Below, one piece after another: positions 1-8,488 of a DNA stretch of 64,000 nucleotides (its first letter is position 1; every line of letters starts with the position of its first letter). This DNA comes from Akkermansia muciniphila (GTDB taxonomy: Bacteria > Verrucomicrobiota > Verrucomicrobiia > Verrucomicrobiales > Akkermansiaceae), in NCBI GenBank assembly GCA_945888515.1, contig CAMDAD010000001.1, positions 159,215 to 223,214 of the forward strand, in the 5' to 3' direction. Position numbers and translations under genes: made by a program. The notes beneath the pieces were generated by a model that did no database searches, was not told the DNA's origin, and worked only from the letters and a program-made list of their open reading frames with translations.

Positions 1-741
1 AATGGCATCCGCGCCGCGCTCACCAAGGGCATGGCGGACTTTGTCAGTGCGGAAAACCCCGACGTGCTGTGCCTGCAGGAAACCAAGGCGCGCGAGGAAC
101 AGGTCGATCTGCCATTCGAATTTTCCGGCTACAAACGCTACTGGAATTCCGCCCAAAAACCTGGTTATTCCGGCACGGCGATTTTTTCGAAAACAGCGCC
201 GCTGTCGATCGAATACGGCATCCGTCATGACCATCACGACACAGAGGGTCGCGTCATCACAGCAGAGTTCACAACCTTCACGTTAGTCACCGTCTACACG
301 CCGAACTCACAAGATGAGCTTCGCCGGCTCGACTACCGCGTGCAATGGGACAGGGATTTTCTCGCTTTCATCAAACTGCTAGAAGTCGAAAAAAAGAAGC
401 CAGTCATCTTCTGTGGCGACCTCAACGTTTCGCATCAGGAAATCGACCTCGCTCGCCCGCGCGAAAACCGTAAAAATCCCGGCTTCACCGATGAGGAGCG
501 TCGAGGATTCTCGAACATGTTAGAAGCGGGTTTCACCGACACCTTCCGCCACCTCTATCCAGACAAGCGCGATGCTTACTCGTGGTGGTCCTATCGGGGC
601 GGTGCCCGCGAGCGCAACGTGGGATGGCGTCTCGATTATTTCCTTACATCCCACATCATTCGCGACCGCATTGCCGCAGCGGAAATTTTGCCACACGTTT
701 ATGGTTCCGACCATTGCCCCGTCAGTCTCCGACTTCACTAA
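1..741 (+). CDS. xthA: Exodeoxyribonuclease III, 5' end outside window
   Basis: AP endonuclease and 3'-5' exonuclease of base-excision repair. The reading frame is open from base 1 ([10 protein letters not shown], the usual start of this fold after SWNVN), so only a handful of N-terminal residues is missing. Visible catalytic signatures of the exonuclease-endonuclease-phosphatase family are LQETKA (metal-binding Glu), FCGDLNVSH (Asp and Asn), GWRLDYFL and, near the C-terminus, [10 protein letters not shown] with the Asp-His pair. The length is normal for the family. The moxR-like gene starts 4 bases after the stop, so the two are probably co-transcribed although functionally unrelated. Confidence 0.95.
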   Translation, partial: NGIRAALTKGMADFVSAENPDVLCLQETKAREEQVDLPFEFSGYKRYWNSAQKPGYSGTAIFSKTAPLSIEYGIRHDHHDTEGRVITAEFTTFTLVTVYTPNSQDELRRLDYRVQWDRDFLAFIKLLEVEKKKPVIFCGDLNVSHQEIDLARPRENRKNPGFTDEERRGFSNMLEAGFTDTFRHLYPDKRDAYSWWSYRGGARERNVGWRLDYFLTSHIIRDRIAAAEILPHVYGSDHCPVSLRLH

Positions 742-745
742 CGCC

Positions 746-1651
746 ATGTCTCTCGAAGCCCTTCGCTCGCGCCTGCATCATACCGTTCTCGGCTCGGAAG
801 ATGCTGCGGAATTGCTGCTCATCGCTTTGCTCGCACGCGGCCATGCACTCATCGAAGGGGCGCCGGGCATAGGCAAGACCTCGCTGGCCTCGACTCTAGC
901 AAAATCCATCGGTGGTGATTTCAAGCGCATCCAGTTCACCCCGGATCTGCTGCCCGCTGATTTGTTAGGCTATTCTCTCTATCGGATCAATCAAGGCGAC
1001 TTCCAGTTCATCCCCGGCCCCGTGTTCGCGCATTGTGTCCTGGCCGATGAGATCAACCGCACCTCGCCGCGCGTACAGTCCGCCCTGCTCGAGTGCATGA
1101 GCGAACAGCAGGTCACGCTCGATGGTGTGACGCACCATCTGCCCTCACCCTTCCTCGTCATTGCGACGCAAAATGACGTGCACACCAGCGGCACTTTTCC
1201 CTTGCCTGAGCCGCAGCTCGATCGCTTCCTGTTATCGATCCGCATGGAGCTACCGGATAACGATGTGCAGACCTCCATCCTGCTCGCCCATGCTCAAGGC
1301 AGTATCAACGGAAACGACACCACAGAGCTGCTGACGCGCGGACAGATTCTCCAATTGCAACAAGAAGTCGATGCCATTTATCTCCACCCCTCGGTAGCCG
1401 CCTACATCACCTCGCTGGGTGATGCGCTGCGCCGTCTCGCTGGTGCCGAGCAATGCGTATCGATCCGCGCCCTGCTCAATCTCATGCAGGCCGCAAGAGC
1501 CCGCGCCTTTCTGGACAATCATAAAGAAGTCCACCCCGATCATGTGCAGGCCCTCTTCCCCGCCGTAATGCGCCACCGCATGCAGCTCGAAGACAGCTCC
1601 GAAGTTCAACTGCTGATCCAAGCAGCCTTGGAACAAGCCGCGGTTCCCTGA
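746..1651 (+). CDS. MoxR-family AAA+ ATPase
   Basis: A 301-residue MoxR-type AAA+ chaperone-like ATPase. Walker A is GAPGIGKT at about residues 38-45, Walker B is VLADEINR at 98-105, sensor 1 is ATQND near 140, and the FPLPEPQLDRFL segment follows, as in all MoxR proteins. The ATG at 746 was chosen because it lies just after the xthA stop and gives the standard N-terminus; a longer frame would run back into xthA. MoxR genes usually sit beside DUF58 and von Willebrand A genes, but here the next gene is convergent and unrelated, so its client is unknown. The 168 bases that follow are AT-rich and hold no gene. Confidence 0.92.
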   Translation: MSLEALRSRLHHTVLGSEDAAELLLIALLARGHALIEGAPGIGKTSLASTLAKSIGGDFKRIQFTPDLLPADLLGYSLYRINQGDFQFIPGPVFAHCVLADEINRTSPRVQSALLECMSEQQVTLDGVTHHLPSPFLVIATQNDVHTSGTFPLPEPQLDRFLLSIRMELPDNDVQTSILLAHAQGSINGNDTTELLTRGQILQLQQEVDAIYLHPSVAAYITSLGDALRRLAGAEQCVSIRALLNLMQAARARAFLDNHKEVHPDHVQALFPAVMRHRMQLEDSSEVQLLIQAALEQAAVP

Positions 1652-1819
1652 TCCAGGACACTCCCTCTCCGCGCAATCTATCGACGGTCTTAATTACCTG
1701 AGCTTCACCGTTGCTTACCCCAACTTAACTCATCGTATTTTTTTCCTAATGTTATTATAGTCGTTATAATAGATGGTCATAGTTACTATGATATATCATA
1801 AAAATCAAATCATCAAAGA

Positions 1820-2338
1820 TCAGGCACTCACGCGGGCCAAGATCCACAACAGATCCGAGATGCGGTTGAGAAACAACAACACGTCGTGACTGACCTCGCC
1901 GCCCGATTCGTGCAATTCCCAGGATTGCCGCTCCGCGCGACGCGCCACCGCGCGGGCCATATCGAGCGTGGCGGAAGCGATGGCGCCCTCGGCACCCGGA
2001 CGCGCCCAGCCTGTGAAACGCACACCACGCCCTTCCATTTCCTTCGCTGTTTCCTCAACCCATGTGACATCTTCTGCTGTGATCGCCGCATACGTGTAGC
2101 GCTCACGGTCCTCGGGTAAAGTGGCAAGCTGGCCCATCGCCGCCACGAGTTTTTCCTGCACGCGATCGATGATAGTCTCGATGTCCGCCCGCAAGCCGGC
2201 CGCACGAGCAAGCCCGAGCGCCGTGTTTAATTCATCCACCGCCCCCAGCGCCTGCACACGTAGCGAAGTTTTGCGGATGCGTCGACTGAAGAGTAAGTCC
2301 GTTTCACCCTCATCGCCGCGTTTGGTAATGATGCTCAT
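1820..2338 (-). CDS. Cob(I)alamin adenosyltransferase, PduO type
   Basis: Transfers the adenosyl group of ATP to cob(I)alamin to make adenosylcobalamin. The 172 residues show the PduO-type pattern: TKRGDEGETDL at the N-terminus (ATP site), LGAVDELNTALG in the middle, and the C-terminal helix with RRAERQ and LNRISDLLWILAR. The ATG at 2338 overlaps the TGA of the upstream gene by four bases (ATGA), indicating translational coupling. A start further upstream would add a tail that is only the upstream gene read in another frame. No other cobalamin genes are nearby, so this may serve salvage. Confidence 0.92.
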   Translation of the reverse strand: MSIITKRGDEGETDLLFSRRIRKTSLRVQALGAVDELNTALGLARAAGLRADIETIIDRVQEKLVAAMGQLATLPEDRERYTYAAITAEDVTWVEETAKEMEGRGVRFTGWARPGAEGAIASATLDMARAVARRAERQSWELHESGGEVSHDVLLFLNRISDLLWILARVSA

Positions 2339-2952
2339 GGCCGCGCCTCCTTTTTGTGAGTGGCATTCGTGGTTGGCAAAACCAAGGGCTTCACGATTAC
2401 ATCCGTGAGGTGATCCCACGAAATTTTTTGATTGTCGAGCCGCAGCAACTCCGAAGCGTAGACCGCATCCTCATTACGCGGATCCATTTCCGCTGCCACC
2501 TCGATGAAACAGCGCCCTAACAATACATCCTCTTCCGCAGTCTGCTTGATGAGCAATTGCCCCCGCGTGAGAAGCAACCGCGCCAGCACCTCAGCACTGT
2601 AATCGCCCTCCACCTTATGCGGTAGGATGCCCTTCTCCAATTGATAATTCATCACTACAGCCTTACGGTTGCGCGGCGAGAGATGCAAGGACAACGCGAG
2701 CAGTCGACGCGCCTGCATCAGTGAGGCTGACGAACCCTTGGCATCGGCAATCTGATTGCCCGCGTAATTTGCTATGTTGATCGCATACTCCTCGCGCTCC
2801 TTGTCCATCATCGCGAGCTTATCGGAAAACAAACCAGATCCCACCACAGGCGGCTTGTATTCGATTTTTTTCTCCTCCGCGACCAGTATCACCGGGCAGA
2901 TGAGCCAGAGTCCAAACATTCCTTGCATTACACGCTTCACAAGCAGTAGCAT
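2335..2952 (-). CDS. Secreted or anchored protein of unknown function
   Basis: Unrecognised 205-residue protein. The N-terminus has a signal-peptide-like pattern (K and R, then MFGLWLICPVILV, then an AEEKK stretch). The rest is mostly helical, with two stretches resembling tetratricopeptide helices (around residues 75-100 and 135-175, each with a LSPRN or MDPRN type turn), so a TPR-like scaffold in the envelope is possible. It is co-transcribed and translationally coupled with the cobalamin adenosyltransferase downstream. Its start lies only 23 bases from the divergent cyclo-ligase start, so the two promoters must overlap. Function not inferred. Confidence 0.7.
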   Translation of the reverse strand: MLLLVKRVMQGMFGLWLICPVILVAEEKKIEYKPPVVGSGLFSDKLAMMDKEREEYAINIANYAGNQIADAKGSSASLMQARRLLALSLHLSPRNRKAVVMNYQLEKGILPHKVEGDYSAEVLARLLLTRGQLLIKQTAEEDVLLGRCFIEVAAEMDPRNEDAVYASELLRLDNQKISWDHLTDVIVKPLVLPTTNATHKKEARP

Positions 2953-2975
2953 CCGGCGAACTCAAAAATTTTCAA

Positions 2976-3548
2976 GTGCCAAATCCGATCCCATCGGCAA
3001 ACAAAGATCTTTTGCGACGTCAATGCCGCCGCATTTCCGTTCCAGATTCCCATCTGGCATCGCTTAGGATCGTCGATAACCTAACGCATTTGTTGCAGGC
3101 ACATCCCGAATGGCAACGCATCGCGTTGTTCGCCGCCCTACCACGCGAACCCGATCTTCTCACCCTACCAGCGCTTTTTCCCGAGCGCGCGTTTTTCTAT
3201 CCGCGGGTGACGGGGCAGGAAATGACTTTTCATCGGGTGACCGATGCCGAGACGCAACTGCTCTCGGGCGCTTGGGGGCTACGCGAGCCATCGCCTTCTC
3301 TGCCAGAAATTCTACCACAAGACCTCGACCTCATTCTATGCCCTGGTATGGCATTCACCCGCGCCGGCAAGCGTCTCGGTAAAGGCGGTGGTTTCTACGA
3401 CCGCTACCTCGCCCCGCTTCAGCCGACGCCACCTTGTTGCATCGGCGTGACCTTCGCAGCGTTTTTGTTAGATGATATTCCCACGGAAACTCATGACTTC
3501 ATGATGAATGCCATCGTCTGCGAAAACGCTTTGTCACCCCGTATCTAA
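2976..3548 (+). CDS. 5-formyltetrahydrofolate cyclo-ligase
   Basis: ATP-dependent conversion of 5-formyl-THF to 5,10-methenyl-THF in folate one-carbon metabolism. The diagnostic signature LGKGGGFYDRYL lies in the C-terminal third, preceded by LDLILCPGMAF, and the 190-residue length is typical. The start is a GTG at 2976; no ATG in frame would keep the N-terminal basic helix (NKDLLRRQCRR) that binds substrate in this family. The stop overlaps the stop of convergent nadA by four bases (CTAA read from both strands), so no room exists for a separate terminator. Confidence 0.93.
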   Translation: MPNPIPSANKDLLRRQCRRISVPDSHLASLRIVDNLTHLLQAHPEWQRIALFAALPREPDLLTLPALFPERAFFYPRVTGQEMTFHRVTDAETQLLSGAWGLREPSPSLPEILPQDLDLILCPGMAFTRAGKRLGKGGGFYDRYLAPLQPTPPCCIGVTFAAFLLDDIPTETHDFMMNAIVCENALSPRI

Positions 3549-4483
3549 CGAGACTGCTCCAGCATCAGCAACAAGGGAGCCTCGGCGCGCGCGCGCATGT
3601 CTTCGGGCAGCTCCACGCGAGGGCTGAGATCGCGCAGGCAGTCGTGCAGCTTTTGCAAGGTGTTCATCTTCATGTAACGGCAATCCGCGCAGGCACAGCG
3701 ATCGGTGGGACCAGGAATAAGATTTTTCTCCGGACATTCGCGGCGTAAACGATGCAGCATGCCGCTTTCCGTGACGACGATGATGTCGTTTACGGGCGCG
3801 TTTTTGCAATACGTCACCATTTTTTCCGTCGAACAAACCTCATCCGCCAGCAAACGCACCGCTTGCGTGCACTCGGGGTGGGCGACGACGAGGGCCTCGG
3901 GATATTCCTCCTTGATCTTGCGGATGGAATCGCGAGTGAACTCGACGTGAACGTAGCAGGAGCCCTGCCACAGGTCCATTTTGCGACCGGTCTGCTCCAT
4001 CACCCAGGCCCCGAGGTTTTGATCGGGCACGAACAGAATGGGCCGATCCTGCGGCGCTTTGTTGACAATTTTCACCGCATTGCCCGAGGTGCAAATCACA
4101 TCGCAAAGAGCTTTGACGTGCGCTGAGCAGTTGATGTAGGCGATGACATAATAGTTTTTCTCCGCATGCTCCTGGAGAAATTTCTCCAATGCGGGACCGG
4201 GGCAAGATTGCTCTAACGAACAGCCGGCATCCTTGTCCGGCAACACCACGATTTTGCTCGGATTGACGATCTTCGCCGTCTCCGCCATGAAGTGCACGCC
4301 GCAAAAAACAATCACATCCGCCTGCGTTTCCTTCGCGTGATAGGCCAGGCCGAGCGAGTCGCCGACGTAGTCCGCCACATCCTGGATGTCGCCGGTCTGG
4401 TAATTGTGCGCGAGAATAACAGCATTGCGCTCGTGTTTGAGACGCTTGATTTCGGCAACGAGATCGATGGACGTGGCAGACAT
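3545..4483 (-). CDS. nadA: Quinolinate synthase
   Basis: Iron-sulfur enzyme that condenses iminoaspartate with dihydroxyacetone phosphate to quinolinate in de novo NAD synthesis. The 312 residues contain the family landmarks: LAHNYQTGDIQDVADYVGDS near the N-terminus, the cluster cysteines in VFCGVHFMAETA and the CSLEQSCPG segment, AHPECT, and the C-terminal CACADCRYMK. It lies 9 bases after fabF in the same direction, so an fabF-nadA transcript is likely. nadE, the last step of the pathway, is at 17615. No nadB or nadC is in the window. Confidence 0.96.
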   Translation of the reverse strand: MSATSIDLVAEIKRLKHERNAVILAHNYQTGDIQDVADYVGDSLGLAYHAKETQADVIVFCGVHFMAETAKIVNPSKIVVLPDKDAGCSLEQSCPGPALEKFLQEHAEKNYYVIAYINCSAHVKALCDVICTSGNAVKIVNKAPQDRPILFVPDQNLGAWVMEQTGRKMDLWQGSCYVHVEFTRDSIRKIKEEYPEALVVAHPECTQAVRLLADEVCSTEKMVTYCKNAPVNDIIVVTESGMLHRLRRECPEKNLIPGPTDRCACADCRYMKMNTLQKLHDCLRDLSPRVELPEDMRARAEAPLLLMLEQSR

Positions 4484-4492
4484 GGAAAAAAG

Positions 4493-5740
4493 TTAGGCAA
4501 GGCGTTTGATCAATAGCGAGGCATTGTGACCGCCGAAACCGAAGCTGTTGCTGAGCGCCACATCCACCTGCGCCTCGCGGGCGACGTGCGGCACGTAGTC
4601 GAGATCGCACTCGGGGTCTTGTTCATCGAGGTTGATGGTGGGGGGGATGATGTTTTCCTTCATCGCCATCAGGCAAGCGGCGATCTCCACACCGCCGGCG
4701 GCTCCGAGCAAGTGGCCAGTCATCGATTTGGTGGAGCTCACGAGGAGACCGTTTTTCGCATGCGCGCCGAAGGTTTTTTTGATGGCCTTTGTTTCGCACA
4801 CATCGCCTAGGCCGGTGGAGGTGCCGTGGGCATTGACGTAGCTGACCTGTTCCGGATTGATCTTGCCGTGGCGCAGTGCCATGTCCATGCAGCGCGCGGC
4901 ACCTTCGCCTTCGGGATGCGGCGAGGTCATGTGATAGGCGTCCGCACTCAGGCCGTAGCCAATGAGCTCGGCGTAAATCGTAGCACCGCGTTTTTTCGCG
5001 TGCTCTAGCTCCTCGATCATCAGGACACCAGCTCCCTCGCCCATCACGAAACCATCGCGACCCACATCGAACGGGCGTGAGGCCCGTTGCGGTTCATCAT
5101 TTCGGGTGCTGAGAGCCTTCATATTACCGAATCCCGCCAGTCCGCAGGGCAGAATGCTGGATTCTCCACCACCGCAGAGAAAGGCATCAGCATCGCCAAA
5201 CTTGATAATACGCCAGGCCTCGCCGATCGAATGATTCGAGGTGGCGCAGGCCGTCACGATGGCCATGTTCGGTCCGCCAAAGCCATACTCCATGGAAATA
5301 ATGCCACTGGCGATGTTGGCGATCATCATGGGAATCAGAAACGGCGAGACACGCCCAGGCCCGCGCTGGAGCAGCTTCGTATGCTCTTCCTCCAGCGTGC
5401 CCAGTCCACCGATGCCGCTGCTCACCATCACGCCGACTTGATTTTTATCGACCTTTTCGAGATCAAGACCCGAGTCCACCAGGGCCATGCGCGCGGCAGC
5501 CACGGCCAATTGCACGTAGCGATCCGCACGGCGGCAGTCCTTGGCATTGTTAAAAAAAGGCGATGCATCGAAGTTCTTTACCTCGCCCGCGATGTGCGTG
5601 GTATAGGCGCTCGTGTCCATGGAAGTGATGCGATCAATACCACTGCGTCCGGCCTTCATGGCATCCCAAGTCGAAGCCAAATCATTTCCCATCGGGCTGA
5701 TGCAGCCGATTCCTGTAATCACAACGCGTCTTTCGTTCAT
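4493..5740 (-). CDS. fabF: Beta-ketoacyl-ACP synthase II
   Basis: Condensing enzyme for fatty-acid elongation. The 415 residues carry the catalytic Cys in TACATSNHS (about residue 165), the first catalytic His in NAHGTSTGLGD, the Lys in STKSMTGHLLGAAGG followed by the second His, and the C-terminal SNSFGFGGHNASL loop. The start ATG at 5740 gives the canonical N-terminus RRVVITGIG; the longer frame adds only non-conserved residues. No acpP is adjacent upstream as in many genomes; instead a small zinc-ribbon gene lies about 90 bases away. Possible co-transcription with nadA. Confidence 0.96.
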   Translation of the reverse strand: MNERRVVITGIGCISPMGNDLASTWDAMKAGRSGIDRITSMDTSAYTTHIAGEVKNFDASPFFNNAKDCRRADRYVQLAVAAARMALVDSGLDLEKVDKNQVGVMVSSGIGGLGTLEEEHTKLLQRGPGRVSPFLIPMMIANIASGIISMEYGFGGPNMAIVTACATSNHSIGEAWRIIKFGDADAFLCGGGESSILPCGLAGFGNMKALSTRNDEPQRASRPFDVGRDGFVMGEGAGVLMIEELEHAKKRGATIYAELIGYGLSADAYHMTSPHPEGEGAARCMDMALRHGKINPEQVSYVNAHGTSTGLGDVCETKAIKKTFGAHAKNGLLVSSTKSMTGHLLGAAGGVEIAACLMAMKENIIPPTINLDEQDPECDLDYVPHVAREAQVDVALSNSFGFGGHNASLLIKRLA

Positions 5741-5830
5741 AACCCTGTTTGTGGCTTGTAGCTGACCGTTCCTACACAGTCCCCTTCCCGCGCGCAAGCC
5801 TTACCATCATCAAACTTGCGGGTTTTTTCC

Positions 5831-6058
5831 TCAGCGAGGACGTTGGCAAGAACGCCCACAGTGCGGACAAATCGCGATTTTTTCCTTACCACGATCCTCC
5901 CAGGTGGTGAGGCACAGATCACAAACAAAGCGCGAACGCCTACCGCGTCTCTCGTCATTGAAATGCGCGAAGCGCGAGATCCACCCGAAGAGTCCGACCA
6001 GCACGAATGATCCGATCACGATCACCATGCAATACTCCATGAAACTCAGCTCAATCAT
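5831..6058 (-). CDS. Small membrane protein with zinc ribbon
   Basis: A 75-residue protein with one N-terminal transmembrane segment (MVIVIGSFVLVGLFGWI) followed by a basic linker and a treble-clef or zinc-ribbon pair of CxxC knuckles (CDLC and CPHC). The ATG at 6058 overlaps the end of the upstream gene by eight bases; an internal ATG at 6040 would give a 69-residue product and still keep the membrane segment. It is the last gene of the exbB-exbD-tonB-like operon, where all genes overlap, suggesting it belongs to that membrane complex, perhaps as an accessory subunit. No known family name is claimed. Confidence 0.72.
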   Translation of the reverse strand: MIELSFMEYCMVIVIGSFVLVGLFGWISRFAHFNDERRGRRSRFVCDLCLTTWEDRGKEKIAICPHCGRSCQRPR

Positions 6059-6803
6059 GCTCGTATTGCCAATCGATCTCACAGGCTAGCCAGCCGAGAC
6101 CTTGTTTGCTTTCTGGAAAGCGCAGCCTGCGCAGCCAGTTCTCGAGCGCCACCACGCGGGTGTCCGATTCTTTCCCCGCAACCACGCAAGACACCACACG
6201 CCCTTCGCGGTTCACTTCTAACAAATACTTCCCTCCCGCCGCTCCCGTCATCGGACCCGCGTAATACGGCCATACTACTGGCGCTTGCTCAGGGCGGATC
6301 CGAGAAAGCCATCGCGGACGCGGTTGCCATACCTTACCCTCGCTTGGTGATGGCACCGCCACTACATTCGCCGATGTCCGCCCCGGTGGGAGCCACCCGT
6401 TTTCTTCAAACACTGGATCACTTGCTGGCACAGTCACATTGCGCAATTGCTGACCAGAAAGCACGCCCACCCGCAGTTCCGCACGCAATGAAGCGTCGCT
6501 CCACACCTCGATCGAATCATCACGACCGGCATCGGGAAAAGGCGTTTCCTGCACGATCTTCTCTAACCACTGCCGATTCTCCATTGTCCCAGGCACCAAA
6601 ACCATCTCTCCCGAGCGATTGAGCGCCGGCGGATTGAGGAATACTCTCACTCGCACCGTCGTCAGTAACAAGGCCAACACTGGCAGAACGATCATCGCAG
6701 CCAAGAGCAAGCTCCACCTGCGTCGGAAACTCCTGCGCCATGGGAAAATCCACACGCTCGCGCGCATGGCTGATTTTTCCGAGTCTCGTAGCTCCACCGT
6801 CAT
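6051..6803 (-). CDS. TonB-like membrane-anchored protein of an ExbBD operon
   Basis: A 250-residue protein with a short cytoplasmic N-terminus rich in Arg, one transmembrane helix (about residues 33-50, LLLAAMIVLPVLALLL) and a periplasmic part. The C-terminus (KYLLEVNREGRVVSCV and the following WLRRLRFP) resembles the TonB C-terminal fold in which a strand-turn-strand with V.. .G.V precedes a helix. Its position directly after exbB and exbD, with a four-base overlap at 6800-6803, makes it the likely energy-transducing partner. It lacks an obvious proline-rich spacer, so the TonB call is inference from position and weak pattern. Confidence 0.6.
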   Translation of the reverse strand: MTVELRDSEKSAMRASVWIFPWRRSFRRRWSLLLAAMIVLPVLALLLTTVRVRVFLNPPALNRSGEMVLVPGTMENRQWLEKIVQETPFPDAGRDDSIEVWSDASLRAELRVGVLSGQQLRNVTVPASDPVFEENGWLPPGRTSANVVAVPSPSEGKVWQPRPRWLSRIRPEQAPVVWPYYAGPMTGAAGGKYLLEVNREGRVVSCVVAGKESDTRVVALENWLRRLRFPESKQGLGWLACEIDWQYEHD

Positions 6804-7237
6804 GGCTTTTCTATATCTCCCGGCTTACCGCGTCCCGCCCCCGCCATCACCACCCGAAGACCCTTGCGCAAACAAATTTCTGCCACTTGCCTCAGGCGTT
6901 CTGAGGTGACCAGGCGGTCCGCCATGATGACGATCGCACGATTAGCACCAGAGGAATGTTTCAATTGCTCCTCCAACTGCGCATCCAGCTCAGAGATGTC
7001 GATGCGCTGCGCACCGATGTAGAGATCCTGCATGCCATCCGCCGTCATGGTTATGACCGCCGCCTCTTCGTAACGCTCCAACTGGAACAAAGAGGCGGGC
7101 ATTTGAATCGATACACCCGTCTTCTCTTCCAGCTTGGGCCCCAGAGCATAGCACATCAGCAATACGCCAAATAGATTGAACAACGGCACCGCATGCAGAA
7201 AGCCCACGCCTTCGGGTAATGTGCTATGCAATTTCAT
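6800..7237 (-). CDS. exbD: ExbD/TolR-family biopolymer transport protein
   Basis: A 145-residue inner-membrane protein with one N-terminal transmembrane helix (VPLFNLFGVLLMCYAL) and a periplasmic domain. In ExbD and TolR the helix carries an essential Asp near its start (usually in a P-L-x-D pattern); here the matching place reads PLFN, so that acidic residue is not seen. The C-terminal half has the family fold, with VIMADRLVTSERLRQVAEICLRKG matching the usual D.....Y..V......G segment. Overlaps both exbB (7234-7237) and the TonB-like gene (6800-6803) by four bases. The missing Asp makes proton coupling uncertain. Confidence 0.8.
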   Translation of the reverse strand: MKLHSTLPEGVGFLHAVPLFNLFGVLLMCYALGPKLEEKTGVSIQMPASLFQLERYEEAAVITMTADGMQDLYIGAQRIDISELDAQLEEQLKHSSGANRAIVIMADRLVTSERLRQVAEICLRKGLRVVMAGAGRGKPGDIEKP

Positions 7238-7908
7238 CCCTTGCCCTCCTTCTCCTCCTCTGCCGCACGCTGAGACTCCCAGCGGGCGTCACAAATCAGG
7301 TTCACCGTCTCTATCCCCGCGCGCTCCAATCGGTGGATCAAGCGCCGCGCACGACCCAAAAAGTAGAGGTAAAACAGATACATCACGATCGCGATCACCA
7401 AGCCCAGTGCCGTGGTGATGAGCGACTGGAACACCCCGCCCGAGAGTTCCGCCGGTCCGGCAAAACCACCTCGTTCATTCATCTTTTGGAACACATCAAT
7501 CAGCCCCAGGATCGTCCCCAGCATCCCCATCAACGGAGCCAGCAATGCAACCCCCAAAATGGCACGCACATTGCGCTCCAATCGTGGCACCTCAAGCTGT
7601 CCCGCCTCCTGCGCGATATCTCGCAGATCAGCGCGCGGCAAATCAGCACGCAACAGCACCGCATGCGCCACACGTGCCACTGGCCCAGGAGCACGCGCCG
7701 CCTCATGCCGTGCTTCCGCGAACGCCTTTTTTTTCACGTGATTCCCCAGACCAATCAATAAGTCCGCCACGTTGACACGCGCACGATGGAAAAAAAACAT
7801 CCGCTCCACGATAAAAATGGCCCCAAATACAGCCAAGCCCATCTGAATCCAGACGATCGGTCCACCCTGCTCGACAATGCCACTCACTTCCATTACCGCC
7901 AACTGCAT
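7234..7908 (-). CDS. exbB: ExbB/TolQ/MotA-family proton channel protein
   Basis: A 224-residue membrane protein with three hydrophobic helices: residues 18-36 (IVWIQMGLAVFGAIFIVE), about 115-137 (ILGVALLAPLMGMLGTILGL) and about 160-183 (SLITTALGLVIAIVMYLFYL). The last two hold the family signature APLMGMLGTILGLIDVF and TTALGLVIAI. With the downstream ExbD-like and TonB-like proteins it should form a proton-motive-force-driven complex in the inner membrane. It is the first gene of the operon. A TonB-dependent receptor (43058-45136) is in the window but not adjacent. Confidence 0.92.
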   Translation of the reverse strand: MQLAVMEVSGIVEQGGPIVWIQMGLAVFGAIFIVERMFFFHRARVNVADLLIGLGNHVKKKAFAEARHEAARAPGPVARVAHAVLLRADLPRADLRDIAQEAGQLEVPRLERNVRAILGVALLAPLMGMLGTILGLIDVFQKMNERGGFAGPAELSGGVFQSLITTALGLVIAIVMYLFYLYFLGRARRLIHRLERAGIETVNLICDARWESQRAAEEEKEGKG

Positions 7909-8307
7909 GTGCGCTTCTAGCGCAACAACACTCCCAAGTCAATCGATTCCCCCGCCCGTTCGCCGCATCCGGAAAGATCAAATCTAGGCCCCCTGCCCGC
8001 TCTCATCCTAGTGGAACCGAAACGATCCGTGCCCGGGGGATAACGCGATTTGCTGATCATCATGCTGCCTTTGAGCATCACAGATACAATTTTTCCTCAT
8101 CATATTTTGATGAGTCTTCTTTTCAATACCATCTAAAAACACTATGTAAATAACCACGTCACGTCATTATAATAAAACGTGATACACGTAATATCATATA
8201 GATATAATTTTATCTGAATCATCGAACAAAAGCACAGCAAATCGAGTCCTACGCACGCGGAGAAATCGGTCGATTACCGGTAGATTCCCTCGTTTCCGAA
8301 TTGATCC
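7909..8307. other. AT-rich intergenic region, no gene seen
   Basis: About 400 bases between the exbB start and the terminator of the ammonium-transporter unit. Bases 8090-8220 are strongly AT-rich and must include the exbB promoter (read leftward). A 13-base string ATTATAATAAAAC at 8166-8178 recurs in the gene-free stretch at 41246-41258. No convincing ORF, RNA or protein-binding palindrome was recognised. Confidence 0.5.
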
Positions 8308-8344
8308 AAAAAAAATCCCGATCGAGAATGTCTCGATCGGGATT
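8308..8344 (-). terminator. Strong intrinsic terminator of the amt unit
   Basis: A perfect 14-base-pair stem (8314-8327 with 8331-8344), a three-base loop, and, read on the minus strand, a run of eight T residues (A-run 8308-8315 on the plus strand). It lies downstream of both the ammonium transporter and the second transporter remnant, so it was probably the terminator of the original two-gene unit. Confidence 0.92.
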
Positions 8345-8365
8345 GGGGGGAATGTTGGGGGGAAA

Positions 8366-8488
8366 TCAGCCTAAGTCGCTGGCATCGGTGCCGAAATGGT
8401 AAGCGGGCGATCCGTGCTCTTCCAAGTCGAGACCTTTGAGTTCTTCTTCTTCGCTGACGCGGATGCCGAAGATCATCTTGCAGATCAG
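8366..8488 (-). pseudogene. 3' remnant of a second ammonium transporter gene
   Basis: Read on the minus strand in a frame different from that of the intact amt gene, this stretch encodes about 40 residues ending in a stop at 8366-8368. It contains FGIRVSEEEELKGLDLEEHG, the conserved cytoplasmic C-terminal tail of Amt proteins, followed by SPAYHFGTDASDLG. The intact gene just upstream already has its own version of this tail (LRSTPEDEREGLDIADHG), so this is a paralogue's end with no body. The two meet exactly at the stop codon of the intact gene. The simplest reading is a deletion within a tandem amt pair. An in-frame ATG at 8476 could still give a 36-residue peptide. Confidence 0.82.
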
